DNA from: DAOUVR01 sp034430535
GTDB lineage: Bacteria; Chloroflexota; Dehalococcoidia; E44-bin15
Assembly: GCA_964443325.1 (NCBI GenBank)
Contig: CAYUCL010000001.1
Span: forward strand, 135,483-199,482
DNA: 64,000 nucleotides
Reading direction: 5' to 3'
Shown: piece by piece, positions 1-8,649 of the stretch
Layout of the letters: every line of letters starts with the position of its first letter
How positions within the stretch are numbered: position 1 is the first letter of the stretch
Notes under the pieces: model-generated
What the model saw: the letters and a program-made list of their open reading frames with translations, nothing else
What the model was told of the DNA's origin: nothing
Database searches by the model: none
Program-made: the position numbers and the translations under genes

Positions 1-49
1 TTACCCTGAGAAATTGGGGTCGTGGGTTCGAATCCCACTCCCTCCGCCA
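1..49 (+). tRNA. tRNA-Ser, 3' part only (truncated by window start)
   Basis: The window opens inside a tRNA. A T-arm (stem GTGGG/CCCAC around TTCGAAT), the 3' acceptor strand and an encoded CCA at 47-49 are visible. The bases before the T-arm fold as a long variable arm (ACCC...GGGGT), which marks a class II tRNA (Ser, Leu or Tyr). The discriminator base is G, which in bacteria points to Ser. The anticodon lies outside the window, so the isoacceptor is unknown. Confidence 0.75.
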
Positions 50-68
50 TGGAGGTTCGGAGAATTCG

Positions 69-98
69 CATACCCCTCAATCGGGGGTATATTTTTTC
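69..98 (+). terminator. Rho-independent terminator after tRNA-Ser
   Basis: The hairpin ATACCCC / GGGGTAT (70-76 with 84-90) is followed by a run of T at 92-97. It sits directly after the tRNA CCA end and before the miaB ribosome binding site, so it probably ends the tRNA transcript. Confidence 0.7.
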
Positions 99-117
99 CA
101 GTAAAGGGGAGGCTTCG

Positions 118-1473
118 ATGCCCTTCTATCATATGTGGACCATCGGATGCCAAATGAACAAAGCCGACTCACAGCACATTGCCTGCTATCTGGAGCAGAT
201 AGGTTATCAGGCTAGCTCAAAGGTAGAGGAGGCTGAGATCATTGTGCTGAATAGCTGTGTTGTGCGCCAAAGCGCCGAGGACCGCGTTATCAATAAGCTC
301 AATGCTCTCAAATCGATAAAAAAAACACATAATCCACTCCTTGTTCTCACCGGCTGCATGGTGGAATCGAATATGGATGACCTGATGTATCGCTTCCCTC
401 AGGTGGACCTCTTTTTCCGGCCACAGGCTTTTTCCGAGTTGGTCCAATTTCTAACAGACCGTCATCTAGCCCCCGATGAACTGGAGCCTGATTCAATTCT
501 TCCCAAGCCGTCGCCCAGCACCTTTGTCCCCATCATTGAGGGCTGCGATAACTTCTGTTCTTACTGCATCGTGCCTTATCGAAGAGGGAGGGAGCGGAGC
601 CGTCCTATGGAGGAGATTATCGGCGAGGTTGCAGAGCTTGCCTCTTGCGGTACGAAGGAGGTCATACTCCTGGGTCAGAAAGTCGATTCCTATGGCCATG
701 ACCTACCTGAAAAGCCCGACCTGGCCAAACTCCTGACCGGGCTAAACCGAGTCGACGGTTTGGCTCGGATACGCTTCTTGACCTCTCACCCTAAAGATAT
801 GAACGAAAGACTTATTGAAGCGATGGCATACCTTGATAAGGTATGCGAGCACCTGAGCTTGCCCTTTCAGGCAGGGGACGATGAAATCTTGCATACGATG
901 AGGCGAGGCTATACTATAGAGCAATATCGTGCTCTCGTGGATCGTATTCGCTATGCCATTCCTGACATCGCTCTGAGCACAGATGTCATTGTTGGCTTTC
1001 CAGGAGAGAGCGAGGAGCAGTTTCACCGGACATTCGATTTGCTGCGTGAGCTCAGATTCGACACTGTTCATGTTGCTGCCTACTCGCCACGCCCGGGGAC
1101 CATCGCCTCAAGAAAGCTCACCGACGATGTCCCACCTGAGGAGAAGGTGATACGGCGAGAGATTATCGAACAACTTCAGAAAGGCATCGCCACCGAACTC
1201 AATGTCCGTCTTATGGGCAGTACCGTAGAGGTCCTAGTGGAAGGGCAAAAAAATGACAAATGGTGGGGTCGCACCAGAGGGGATAAGCTTGTCTTCTTTA
1301 AAGATGAAGCCGACTGCCTGGGCCAGATTGTCAAGATAAGAGTCGAGAAAACAGGCCCCTGGTCATTACAGGGGAGTTTGATATACGACCGTCAGAGGGG
1401 AGAATTCCCTGATATGACAAAGGCAATCCCCAAAATGCAACCGGGAAATCTCTCCACTCATATAGTTATTTAA
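118..1473 (+). CDS. miaB: tRNA-2-methylthio-N6-dimethylallyladenosine synthase MiaB
   Basis: Radical SAM methylthiotransferase that adds a methylthio group to i6A37 of tRNAs. The N-terminal UPF0004 domain has three cluster cysteines (C11, C47, C80). The radical SAM motif CX3CX2C is C143/C147/C150, and the C-terminus reads as a TRAM domain. At 451 residues it is normal for the family. An upstream in-frame extension would start inside the tRNA; the ATG at 118 follows an AAGGGGAGG-type ribosome binding site at 103-112, so it was chosen. The gene stops 10 bp before nadA, suggesting cotranscription. RimO or MtaB are less likely from the motif spacing, but the three families are close. Confidence 0.88.
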   Translation: MPFYHMWTIGCQMNKADSQHIACYLEQIGYQASSKVEEAEIIVLNSCVVRQSAEDRVINKLNALKSIKKTHNPLLVLTGCMVESNMDDLMYRFPQVDLFFRPQAFSELVQFLTDRHLAPDELEPDSILPKPSPSTFVPIIEGCDNFCSYCIVPYRRGRERSRPMEEIIGEVAELASCGTKEVILLGQKVDSYGHDLPEKPDLAKLLTGLNRVDGLARIRFLTSHPKDMNERLIEAMAYLDKVCEHLSLPFQAGDDEILHTMRRGYTIEQYRALVDRIRYAIPDIALSTDVIVGFPGESEEQFHRTFDLLRELRFDTVHVAAYSPRPGTIASRKLTDDVPPEEKVIRREIIEQLQKGIATELNVRLMGSTVEVLVEGQKNDKWWGRTRGDKLVFFKDEADCLGQIVKIRVEKTGPWSLQGSLIYDRQRGEFPDMTKAIPKMQPGNLSTHIVI

Positions 1474-1483
1474 GGCCAATAAA

Positions 1484-2386
1484 ATGGATAATCTTAGAGA
1501 TAGAATTCTCGAGTTGAAGAAATCGCTAAATGCGGTGATTGTGGCCCATAATTACCAGCGGCCCGAGGTGCAGGACATCGCCGATTTTACCGGCGATTCA
1601 CTGGAGTTGTCACGCAGATGCACCGAGGTCGATGCCGATGTTATCGTGTTCTGCGGAGTCCGTTTTATGGCGGAGAGCGCTGCAATCCTCAACCCAGAAC
1701 GAACTGTCCTCCTTTCAGAGGCCGACGCTGGCTGCCCTATGGCCGACATGACCGATGCAGACAGCGTCAGGGAGTGGAAGGAGAGGTATCCACAGGCTGC
1801 TGTTGTTTGCTATATAAACTCTTCGGCAGCGGTCAAGGCGGAGAGCGATATCTGCTGCACCTCAGCCAACGCGCTCAAGGTAGTGGAATCACTCCCCCAA
1901 GACGAAATCCTGTTCATCCCAGACCAGTATCTGGGACACTATGTGTCGACAAAGACCGACAAGCGAATCATTCTGTATCCGGGTTTCTGCCCACCACACC
2001 AGCGGCTGAATGTCAGGCATATCCAGCTTGCCAGGGAGCTTCACCCCGATGCTGTGGTCCTGGTGCACCCTGAGTGCTCTGCTGAGGTCATCGCCCAGGC
2101 TGATGCTGCGCTGAGCACCTCGCAGATCCTCCGCTTTGCCAAGGAGAGCGATGCCAGGACCTTCCTCATTGGCACCGAGAAAGGGCTCATTTATGGCCTC
2201 AGCCAGGAGAATCCAGGGAAGACCTTCCACCTGCTCACGGAGGGATTGCTTTGTCACGATATGAAGAAGACAACACTCGAGAGCGTTGTCAGGACGATGG
2301 AGGAACAGCGGAATGTAGTAAAGGTGCCCGAAGAGGTGAGAGTCAGGGCAAAGCTTGCCCTTGATCGCATGCTGGCTGTTTCCTAA
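1484..2386 (+). CDS. nadA: Quinolinate synthase NadA
   Basis: Condenses iminoaspartate with dihydroxyacetone phosphate to quinolinate, the second step of NAD de novo synthesis, using a [4Fe-4S] cluster. The three cluster cysteines are visible as C84 (DAGCPMAD), C169 (PGFCPPH) and C257 (EGLLCHD). Other signatures are VAHNYQRPEVQDIAD near the N-terminus and HPEC near residue 195. The 300-residue length is typical. It lies between miaB (10 bp upstream) and nadB (13 bp downstream) on the same strand, which fits an operon feeding NadB product straight to NadA. Confidence 0.95.
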   Translation: MDNLRDRILELKKSLNAVIVAHNYQRPEVQDIADFTGDSLELSRRCTEVDADVIVFCGVRFMAESAAILNPERTVLLSEADAGCPMADMTDADSVREWKERYPQAAVVCYINSSAAVKAESDICCTSANALKVVESLPQDEILFIPDQYLGHYVSTKTDKRIILYPGFCPPHQRLNVRHIQLARELHPDAVVLVHPECSAEVIAQADAALSTSQILRFAKESDARTFLIGTEKGLIYGLSQENPGKTFHLLTEGLLCHDMKKTTLESVVRTMEEQRNVVKVPEEVRVRAKLALDRMLAVS

Positions 2387-2399
2387 AAGGGGCTTTCAA

Positions 2400-3935
2400 A
2401 TGAATGAGTATGACTATATCGTGGTTGGCAGCGGCATCGCCGGGCTCTATACCGCACTTCTGGCCAAAGAGCAGGGGAGCGTGCTCATCCTGACCAAGGG
2501 CACTATCGATGAGTGTAATACAAAGCATGCTCAGGGTGGGATTGCCGCAGCAATTGGACATGGAGATTCCGCCGAGCTTCACTATCAAGACACTATCGCC
2601 GCTGGTGACGGTTTGTGTGACCCTGAAGCGGTGCGCATCCTTGTCGAGGAAGCGCCTGACCGCATAAGCGACCTCATCAATTTCAGTGTTCCCTTCGACA
2701 CTATAGATGGCGAGATCGCCCTCGCAAGGGAGGCAGCTCACAGCGTTCCCAGGATATTACATGCGGGCGGCGATGCCACTGGCGAGCGTATTGAGGTTAC
2801 CTTGAGCAACATGGCGAGGCTGGCCAAGATTGGCATCATGGAGCACTTCCTTGCTACAGAGATAACCGTTAAAGACGGTACAGTAAGTGGAATAAGAGCC
2901 CTTGATTGTCAGACCGGTAGCGTCGAGGAGTTTGGCTGCAAGTCCGTTATACTCGCCACCGGTGGCATGGGACGTCTTTTTAGATTCACCACAAACCCCG
3001 ATGTTGCCACTGGCGATGGCATAGCGCTGGCCTACAATGCCGGGGCAGAGATTGCAGATATAGAGTTCTTTCAGTTCCATCCCACGGCGCTGCGCATCCC
3101 CGGTATGCCTCCCTTCCTCATCTCCGAGGCGGTAAGGGGTGAGGGGGGCATACTACGCAATGTAGAGGGGCGCCAGTTCATGTTTGACTACAGTTCTGAC
3201 GGGGAGCTTGCGCCTCGGGACATCGTAGCTCGCGGCATCCTATTTGAGATGAATAAAACGAATAGTAACCACGTCTTCCTCGATGTGACCCATTTGCCGC
3301 CGCACAAGGTCTCCGCGCGGTTCCCAAGCATTTATCACTTCTGCCAGGAACATGGCCTGGATATGACCAAGTCCCCTATTCCTGTAGCACCGGCCGCCCA
3401 CTATATGATGGGCGGTGTAAAGACCAACGCCTGGGGTGAGACTAATATCGCCGGATTGTTCGCTGCTGGAGAGACGGCTTGCACCGGGGTTCATGGCGCC
3501 AATAGACTGGCCTCGAACTCGCTTCTGGAGGTGCTGGTCTTTGCCAAGAGGATTGCGCAGAGGTCAAAGGAGGAAGGCTGGCTCTCTGACGCCAGCAAGG
3601 GGGAGCACTATTCCCTGAGCGAAAGAAGAGCATCAGGTGCTGTCCCTCCACTAAGCCTGGCAGCGCTTCAATCGTTGATGTGGGACAAGGTGGGTATAGT
3701 GCGCTTCGGTGAGGGATTGGAGGAGGCGGCATCGATCCTGGCCTCATGGCAACAGACACTGGAGATGCGCTGCGACCGCCCTTCCTATGAGCTAAGTGGC
3801 TTGATCCTGGCAGGCCGCCTGATGGCTGAAGCAGCGCTTGCGAGGAAGGAGAGCCGTGGCGCCCACTTCCGCACCGATTTCCCTGAATCTTCGGATGACT
3901 GGCTGCAGCATATCGTTTTCAGGAAGTCAGATTGA
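2400..3935 (+). CDS. nadB: L-aspartate oxidase NadB
   Basis: FAD enzyme that oxidises L-aspartate to iminoaspartate, the first step of NAD de novo synthesis. The N-terminus has the dinucleotide fold VVGSGIAGLYTA, followed by the family signature HAQGGIAAA. The substrate region carries HPTAL, EAVRGEGG and the active-site block PRDIVARGI. The cap region has HYMMGGV, and the FAD C-terminal block is GANRLASNSLLE. The ATG at 2400 follows AAAAGGGG at 2385-2392; an upstream in-frame start lies inside nadA and was rejected. 511 residues is normal. In an anaerobe the electron acceptor is presumably fumarate or another oxidant rather than oxygen; that is inference. Confidence 0.95.
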   Translation: MNEYDYIVVGSGIAGLYTALLAKEQGSVLILTKGTIDECNTKHAQGGIAAAIGHGDSAELHYQDTIAAGDGLCDPEAVRILVEEAPDRISDLINFSVPFDTIDGEIALAREAAHSVPRILHAGGDATGERIEVTLSNMARLAKIGIMEHFLATEITVKDGTVSGIRALDCQTGSVEEFGCKSVILATGGMGRLFRFTTNPDVATGDGIALAYNAGAEIADIEFFQFHPTALRIPGMPPFLISEAVRGEGGILRNVEGRQFMFDYSSDGELAPRDIVARGILFEMNKTNSNHVFLDVTHLPPHKVSARFPSIYHFCQEHGLDMTKSPIPVAPAAHYMMGGVKTNAWGETNIAGLFAAGETACTGVHGANRLASNSLLEVLVFAKRIAQRSKEEGWLSDASKGEHYSLSERRASGAVPPLSLAALQSLMWDKVGIVRFGEGLEEAASILASWQQTLEMRCDRPSYELSGLILAGRLMAEAALARKESRGAHFRTDFPESSDDWLQHIVFRKSD

Positions 3936-4006
3936 CGCTTAAAAACGTCATGTCAATAAATTGCGGTAATCAGGCGAGGTCGATCAATGCGAAGCAGCTT
4001 AGAAAC

Positions 4007-4057
4007 GTAGCGCGAGGCTTTAGCCTCGCTGAAAGCGTCCCTTAAGGGTCGCGCTAC
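4007..4057. repeat. Dispersed palindromic repeat family R1, copy a
   Basis: About 51 bp built from two palindromic modules, GCGAGGCTTTAGCCTCGC and a CCCTTAAGGG core, bounded by GTAGCGC and GCGCTAC. Four more copies lie at 24125-24178 and in the tandem block 31372-31686. It fills part of the 212-bp gap between nadB and the next gene. It can form a cruciform or a transcript hairpin. No coding content is seen. Confidence 0.85.
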
Positions 4058-4147
4058 ATGAATATAGGTATGAAGCACCATGAATTGCTAAAAATAAAAC
4101 GAGAAGTCAACATTAGATAGTCTTCATAAACGCGGAAAGGAGCAAAA

Positions 4148-4873
4148 ATGACAAAGGTAGTGGCGATCAACGCCAGTCCCAAGATGACTAAGGGCAATAC
4201 ACACCTCATCCTGGAGCCATTTCTTGACGGGATGAAGGAGATGGGAGCAGAGGTGGAAGTCTTCTACACCAAGAAGCTCAAGATTAAACCATGCCAGGGC
4301 GGGTTTATCTGCTGGATTAAGACGCCTGGAAAGTGCTGGCAGAAGGATGACATGCAATGGCTCGTTCCCAAGATAGGTGAGTCAGATATCCTCGTTCTCG
4401 CTACACCGGTCTATGTCGATGGTGTATCTGGCCCGATGAAGAATCTGATGGACCGCACGCTCCCCCTAGTACATGGGCCATTCGAGTTGCGCGACGGTCA
4501 CTGTCGCCACCCGCTGCGCGAGGAATACAAAGCCGGCAAGCTCGTGCTGGTCTCCAATAGCGGATTTTGGGAGATGGATAACTTCGACCCATTGATTGTC
4601 CACATGAAGGCATTCTGCAAGAATCTATCTCGCGAATACGCTGGGGCATTGTTGCGGCCTCACGGAGGGGGATTGAGGGCATTCAAGGACCTGGGTGTGC
4701 TGATAGATGACGTCTTCGAGGCGGCGAAAGAAGCCGGTCGCCAACTGGTGCGAGACGGAAAGATGTCATCCGAAACCCTGGCGACAGTGAGCCGAGAAAT
4801 TCTGCCTTTTCAGGTATACTTCGACGCCGCGGTCAAAGGTTTGACACCGGTACAAGAAGACGTTAAGGCATAG
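4148..4873 (+). CDS. Flavodoxin-like NAD(P)H-dependent FMN reductase
   Basis: Flavodoxin-fold oxidoreductase of 241 residues. The N-terminal phosphate-binding loop for FMN is INASPKMTKGNT (residues 7-18), and the isoalloxazine-side motif is TPVYVDGVSGPMKNLMDR (about 90-107). Cysteines at CQGGFICW and GKCWQKDDM resemble the spacing of iron-sulfur flavoproteins, but a cluster is not certain. The ATG follows GGAAAGGAG at 4134-4142. It sits between nadB and nadC on the same strand, about 210 bp after nadB and 84 bp before nadC. It may simply be an insertion into the NAD cluster; no NAD-synthesis step is known for this family. Confidence 0.75.
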   Translation: MTKVVAINASPKMTKGNTHLILEPFLDGMKEMGAEVEVFYTKKLKIKPCQGGFICWIKTPGKCWQKDDMQWLVPKIGESDILVLATPVYVDGVSGPMKNLMDRTLPLVHGPFELRDGHCRHPLREEYKAGKLVLVSNSGFWEMDNFDPLIVHMKAFCKNLSREYAGALLRPHGGGLRAFKDLGVLIDDVFEAAKEAGRQLVRDGKMSSETLATVSREILPFQVYFDAAVKGLTPVQEDVKA

Positions 4874-4957
4874 AACGGGCTTCGTTATGAAAGCAGGCCT
4901 GCCAGTTTCGCCTATTTATTTGCTTGTGGCTCGCCTAAACGACTGGATAGTTACATT

Positions 4958-5824
4958 ATGGACGAAATTTTAACTGTCTCTTGGGCACAGGTTCAAGGGC
5001 TAATCGAAGGCGCTCTTGCCGAGGATATGGCCTTTGACGATGTTACCACCAAGGCGCTTATCGCCGAGGACCTTGATGGCAAAGCATCCATTGTGGTCAA
5101 GGGCGATGGGATGCTGGCGGGAGATAAGATAGCCGAGGCAGTCTTTCTGCATATTGACCCTTCTCTGCGGGTTGAGGTGCTGATTCAGGATGGCGCCAGA
5201 GTTCAAAAAGGGGATGTGGTAGCTACAATTGAGGGCAAGGTGGCAAGCATCCTGCGGGCGGAGCGGACGGCGCTCAACTTCCTTTGCCATTTGAGTGGCA
5301 TCGCTTCGGAGACGGCGCGTTATGTTGAGGCGATAAAAGGGCTGAAGGCTCAGATCAGCGACACTCGAAAGACCGTTCCGGGCATAAGGCTACTGGAGAA
5401 GTATGCCGTCCACGTTGGTGGGGGGAAAAGCTATCGTCTGCATCTCGGCGATGGCATACTCATCAAGGACAATCACCTGGCGGCGTTACGCTCCCTTGGA
5501 ATAGGGCTCAAAGAGGCGATTGGGGTGGCGCGCCAGAGTTCCGACCTGGTGGTCGAGATTGAAGTGCAGAACGTTAACGAAGCGCGTGAGGCGCTCGATG
5601 CCAGCGCCGACATTATCATGCTTGATAACATGGCTGTCGATGACATGCGCCAGGTGGTTAAGATCGCTGCAGGGCGCGCCTTAATTGAGGCCTCCGGTTG
5701 CATCAACCTGGACAATGTTCGTTCAGTGGCTGAGACCGGCGTCGACATCATCTCCGTTGGTGCCATAACCCATTCGGCGAAAGCTCTGGACCTCAGTCTA
5801 GATGTTGAGCCAATTTCTTTCTAG
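4958..5824 (+). CDS. nadC: Nicotinate-nucleotide pyrophosphorylase NadC
   Basis: Quinolinate phosphoribosyltransferase, converting quinolinate and PRPP to nicotinate mononucleotide with decarboxylation. Signatures in order: RAERTALNFLCHLSG, DTRKTVPGIR, LEKYAVHVGGG, GDGILIKDNH, the acidic EVQN pair, MLDNM, EASGCINLDN and ISVGAITHS. The 288-residue length is typical and the fold is the type II PRTase barrel. It completes the nadA-nadB-nadC set on this strand, although the flavodoxin-like gene separates it from nadB. Confidence 0.95.
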   Translation: MDEILTVSWAQVQGLIEGALAEDMAFDDVTTKALIAEDLDGKASIVVKGDGMLAGDKIAEAVFLHIDPSLRVEVLIQDGARVQKGDVVATIEGKVASILRAERTALNFLCHLSGIASETARYVEAIKGLKAQISDTRKTVPGIRLLEKYAVHVGGGKSYRLHLGDGILIKDNHLAALRSLGIGLKEAIGVARQSSDLVVEIEVQNVNEAREALDASADIIMLDNMAVDDMRQVVKIAAGRALIEASGCINLDNVRSVAETGVDIISVGAITHSAKALDLSLDVEPISF

Positions 5825-5890
5825 GCTTCCTGTCTTATATCGTGGTTTTCCGATCATTCACACAGGCGAAGAGGCACCCGAGCACAATGA

Positions 5891-6349
5891 TCACACCTGA
5901 GGGTACTTGTCTCTACTATCGAGCATGATGGTAACTGGCCCATCGTTGTGAATGTCCACCAGCATATACTGTTGGAAGCGACCGCCCTCTATCTTCAGGC
6001 CACTTGAACGAAGGAAGGACAAGAAATGCTTATAGAGTACCTCAGCCTCGGCAGGCGGCGCCGCGTCGGTGAAGCTGGGGCGCCTCCCTTTCTTGGTATC
6101 GGCGAGCAAGGTGAATTGACTCACCACTAAAAGCTCACCCAGGGTGTCAAGAATGGAAAGGTTGAATCTGCCTTCGCTATCAGGGAAAATGCGCAGATTT
6201 ACCGTTTTCTCCGCTAGATAATGGGCATCCCTATCCGTGTCCTGACTAGAGATACCTAGAAACACCACCAATCCATGACCGATTCGCCCCACAACCTCAT
6301 TATCGATGCTTACCGAAGCTTTGCTCACCCTTTGCAGCAGTGCCTTCAC
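5891..6349 (-). CDS. dtd: D-aminoacyl-tRNA deacylase Dtd
   Basis: Hydrolyses D-aminoacyl-tRNAs, recycling tRNA mischarged with D-amino acids. The family signatures are SQFTL (catalytic region, followed by GRRPSF) and the C-terminal NDGPVTI block, which includes the Gly-Pro motif that excludes L-substrates. A longer frame begins with TTG five codons upstream, but the GTG at 6349 (coding VKALLQRV) matches the usual family N-terminus and follows GGAG by nine bases, so it was chosen; the protein is then 152 residues. It is convergent with nadC. Confidence 0.88.
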   Translation of the reverse strand: MKALLQRVSKASVSIDNEVVGRIGHGLVVFLGISSQDTDRDAHYLAEKTVNLRIFPDSEGRFNLSILDTLGELLVVSQFTLLADTKKGRRPSFTDAAPPAEAEVLYKHFLSFLRSSGLKIEGGRFQQYMLVDIHNDGPVTIMLDSRDKYPQV

Positions 6350-6529
6350 CAGCTTCCGCTCCAATCTCTTGTCATATAGTCAGACTTACCTGATCCAAAT
6401 TCTTGGGGAAATAAATACATGCTGAATCTTATCCTGCGTTTGGGGCTAGTGCTCACCAGTTCTTGATAATATATTATCTTTTTCGGAAGCTGATGTAGTA
6501 GAAGCTATATTTATGTAGACGAATGTAAG

Positions 6530-6817
6530 CTACTTTTTCTCTGTACTCTTTGAAGTGGTTTTTTCGCCCTTCTTTTCAACGGACGTTTTCTGTTCACCGG
6601 TGGGTTTCGCTTTTCCCCGTGAGGCGGAGCCGCTAGACCCTCTGCCATGATCGGTTGAGTAAAAGCCGCTTCCCTTGAAAATGACAGGCACCGAATTGAT
6701 AACGCGGTGTGCTTGTCCCTGGCACCGTGGGCAAATACTTACTGGATCATCATTAAACCTCTGTCTCCTCTCAAAATGGAAATGGCAAAGCCCACATTCA
6801 TACTCGTAGATTGGCAT
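6530..6817 (-). CDS. FmdB-family zinc ribbon protein
   Basis: A 95-residue protein of the FmdB/regulatory zinc-ribbon family. The N-terminus MPIYEYEC and the CXXC pairs (C8/C11 and C29/C32) form a compact zinc ribbon. It is followed by the usual VPVIFKGSGFYSTD segment and a low-complexity Lys/Ser/Thr tail. The family was named for a proposed formamidase/amidase regulator, but its molecular role is unclear. It lies about 180 bp upstream of dtd on the same strand, with no obvious shared promoter. Confidence 0.8.
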   Translation of the reverse strand: MPIYEYECGLCHFHFERRQRFNDDPVSICPRCQGQAHRVINSVPVIFKGSGFYSTDHGRGSSGSASRGKAKPTGEQKTSVEKKGEKTTSKSTEKK

Positions 6818-6969
6818 TCATAACTCCACACTTATTATTCTATCGCTTCTTTAGCTTTGTGGCAAGTTTTTACGCTCGCTCGGCATTTTTATCCGTTACC
6901 TGTTCCCCGGTTGTCCCTGTCATTGCATAGGGTGGGACCAAACTCTCCCACACAAGGCTTCCTACAAAT

Positions 6970-7030
6970 GTAGTTGCCCATCCTTCTTTGAAGGATGGGG
7001 CCAGTTTCGCCTGATGAATAAGGCAACTAC
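6970..7030. repeat. Dispersed repeat R2, copy a
   Basis: Begins GTAGTTGCCC and ends GGCAACTAC (terminal inverted repeat), with an inner CATCCTTC/GAAGGATG hairpin. A second, slightly longer copy is at 40021-40095. It lies 24 bp from an R3 copy here, and the same two repeats are also neighbours near 40 kb. Confidence 0.8.
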
Positions 7031-7053
7031 AGAAATGGGGGCTGCTGAGAGAA

Positions 7054-7147
7054 GTAGGGTGGGTGAAATGAAATGGAACCCACCTTCCCAAATGCAAATG
7101 TAAATGGTGGGTTTTGCCCTTCCGCTGAGGGGCTGCACCCACCCTAC
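7054..7147. repeat. MITE-like repeat R3, copy a
   Basis: A 94-bp element with perfect 12-bp terminal inverted repeats, GTAGGGTGGGTG and CACCCACCCTAC, and an internal GGTGGG/CCCACC pair. Related copies are at 39909-39999 and (internally shortened) 48499-48550. It has no coding capacity, which fits a miniature inverted-repeat element. Confidence 0.8.
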
Positions 7148-7455
7148 CGATTAGAGAATGGCAGGTTACAAACTCAGGGATTTCCCGATTGTGCACCAGG
7201 CTATTACGATGTAGTTTAGGCATACGAGCAAGCAAATCGAAAAAAAATTCACAGGCGGAGGATAGCCGAGTATGATGACAGGGCTGCCAAAGGCAAGCCC
7301 AGTTAGCACCGAGCCTTTTATGAGAAAAAGACTTTTCGTGTTTATCGAAGCAATAAGGATACGGATGTGGAAACAATTCAACAGCGACACAGGCCGCATA
7401 CCAGTTACCCGCACTATTTCCTTGAAATCGCTCCCCGTTTTGAAAGGCACATAAG

Positions 7456-8475
7456 ATGAAAGATGGCAGTAAGATAAAAAGCCAATCCATAGATGAACTG
7501 GTACAAATGCGCCAGCGAATTGCTGAGTTGGGAGCATCCGAGGCCGAGCGCAAGCGAGCGGATAAGGCGCTGAAAGAATCCGAAGAACTGTCCTGAGGTA
7601 TATTGGACACTGCAATGGTCGGCATATACCTTGTACAGGATAAGGTACGACAATATGTTAGCCCCGAGTTCGAGTATATAACGGGTTACACGAGTGATGA
7701 GCTGATAGGTACACATTCTCTCGATCTTGTCCACCCTGAAGATAGAGAACAAGTCAGAGAGAAAGCTATAGAGCACCTAAAGGTACAGGGCAACGTGCCT
7801 TACGAGTACAGGTTCAAGCGCAAGGACGGGGGAATATTATGGATATTAGAGAGGGTCAGTTCCATCCTGTACAAAGGGAAACCAGCGATGGTAGCAAGCT
7901 TTATGGACATCACCGAGCGCAAGAAAATGGAGGAGACCATCAGGCACCTGGCCTATCACGACGCCCTGACCGACCTGCCGAACCGGTTGCTGTTTAATGA
8001 GATCCTCACGCTGGAGCTGGCCCGTGCCCAGCGCAACCAGCAACAGGTCGCCGTGATGTTGCTCGATCTGGATGAATTCAAGAACATAAATGATACGCTG
8101 GGGCATCCCATCGGAGGCCAGTTGCTAAAAGCTGTAGCCGATAGATTGAGAAGGTCGGTGCGCAAAGCAGATACCGTAGCGCGCATGGGAGGCGACGAGT
8201 TTATGCTGGTATTACTGGAGATAAGACAGGAAGAAGATGCAGCCAGGATCGCCCAAAAACTTATGACAGCCTTCACGAGGCCATTTGCCTTTCGAGACCA
8301 CAAACTCCGTATCACCAGCAGCGTAGTTATTGCCATCTATTCACACGACGGTGAGGATAGCGAAACACTTATGAAGAATGCCGAAATCGCCATGTACCAC
8401 GCCAAGGAACGGGGAAGGAATAACTACCAGTACTACATTCCGGCAATGAACGGTAGAGTTCTGGTTGACTCCTAA
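7456..8475 (+). pseudogene. PAS-GGDEF diguanylate cyclase gene with an in-frame TGA
   Basis: An ATG at 7456 opens a 46-residue Lys/Glu-rich coiled coil that stops at TGA 7594-7596. The same frame continues with a PAS domain (YVSPEFEYITGY...HPEDRE) and a GGDEF domain. The domain keeps the HDALTDLPNR start, the inhibitory-site RXXD (RKAD) five residues before GGDEF, and the active-site GGDEF itself. The context KESEELS-stop-GILDTAMVGIY suggests that the TGA replaces an Arg CGA. Translation could restart at TTG 7603, eight residues short of the PAS start, giving 290 residues. The protein ends at AMNGRVLVDS where related proteins usually enter an EAL domain, so the C-terminus also looks cut. It would make cyclic di-GMP if expressed. 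Confidence 0.75.
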
Positions 8476-8511
8476 TCGGAATGTTTAACAAAAAATGGAA
8501 ACAAAATAGTA

Positions 8512-8540
8512 TTGACAAACAATATTCAGTGTGATATATT
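8512..8540 (+). promoter_or_regulatory. Strong promoter of rpoB-rpoC
   Basis: TTGACA at 8512-8517, a 17-base spacer, and TATATT at 8535-8540 preceded by TGA (extended -10). The rpoB start is about 100 bases downstream of the predicted transcription start, which leaves room for a leader; no leader structure was recognised. Confidence 0.75.
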
Positions 8541-8649
8541 ATTTGTTTAGCCAATGAGAACCCCAATTTCTCTCTTAATTCCTCAATATCATTAGCTTAC
8601 CTTAACGGTTCAATGCGGGGGAACTATTGCCTTTTTTGGGAGATTGAGT

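Larger units (their letters stand above)
6818..7455. other. Gene-poor stretch with two repeats and a possible decayed reading frame
   Basis: No convincing gene was found. Repeats R2a (6970-7030) and R3a (7054-7147) occupy the middle. From about 7307 a rightward frame without a start runs to a TGA at 7457-7459 that overlaps the ATG of the PAS-GGDEF gene (an ATGA overlap). This frame contains another stop at about 7304 and may be the tail of a decayed upstream partner. Reading frames on the minus strand here cross the repeats and look spurious. Confidence 0.4.

Noticed and set aside
22..117. N-terminal extension of MiaB
   Set aside because: It would begin inside the tRNA-Ser gene and cross a terminator; the ATG at 118 has a good ribosome binding site.
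7594..7596. TGA as selenocysteine in the PAS-GGDEF gene
   Set aside because: The position between coiled coil and PAS domain has no redox role, the expected residue is Arg, and no selenocysteine insertion hairpin was seen just downstream.
6870..7625. 251-residue and neighbouring minus-strand frames
   Set aside because: They run through repeats R2 and R3 and into the opposite strand of the PAS-GGDEF gene; no homology is recognisable.
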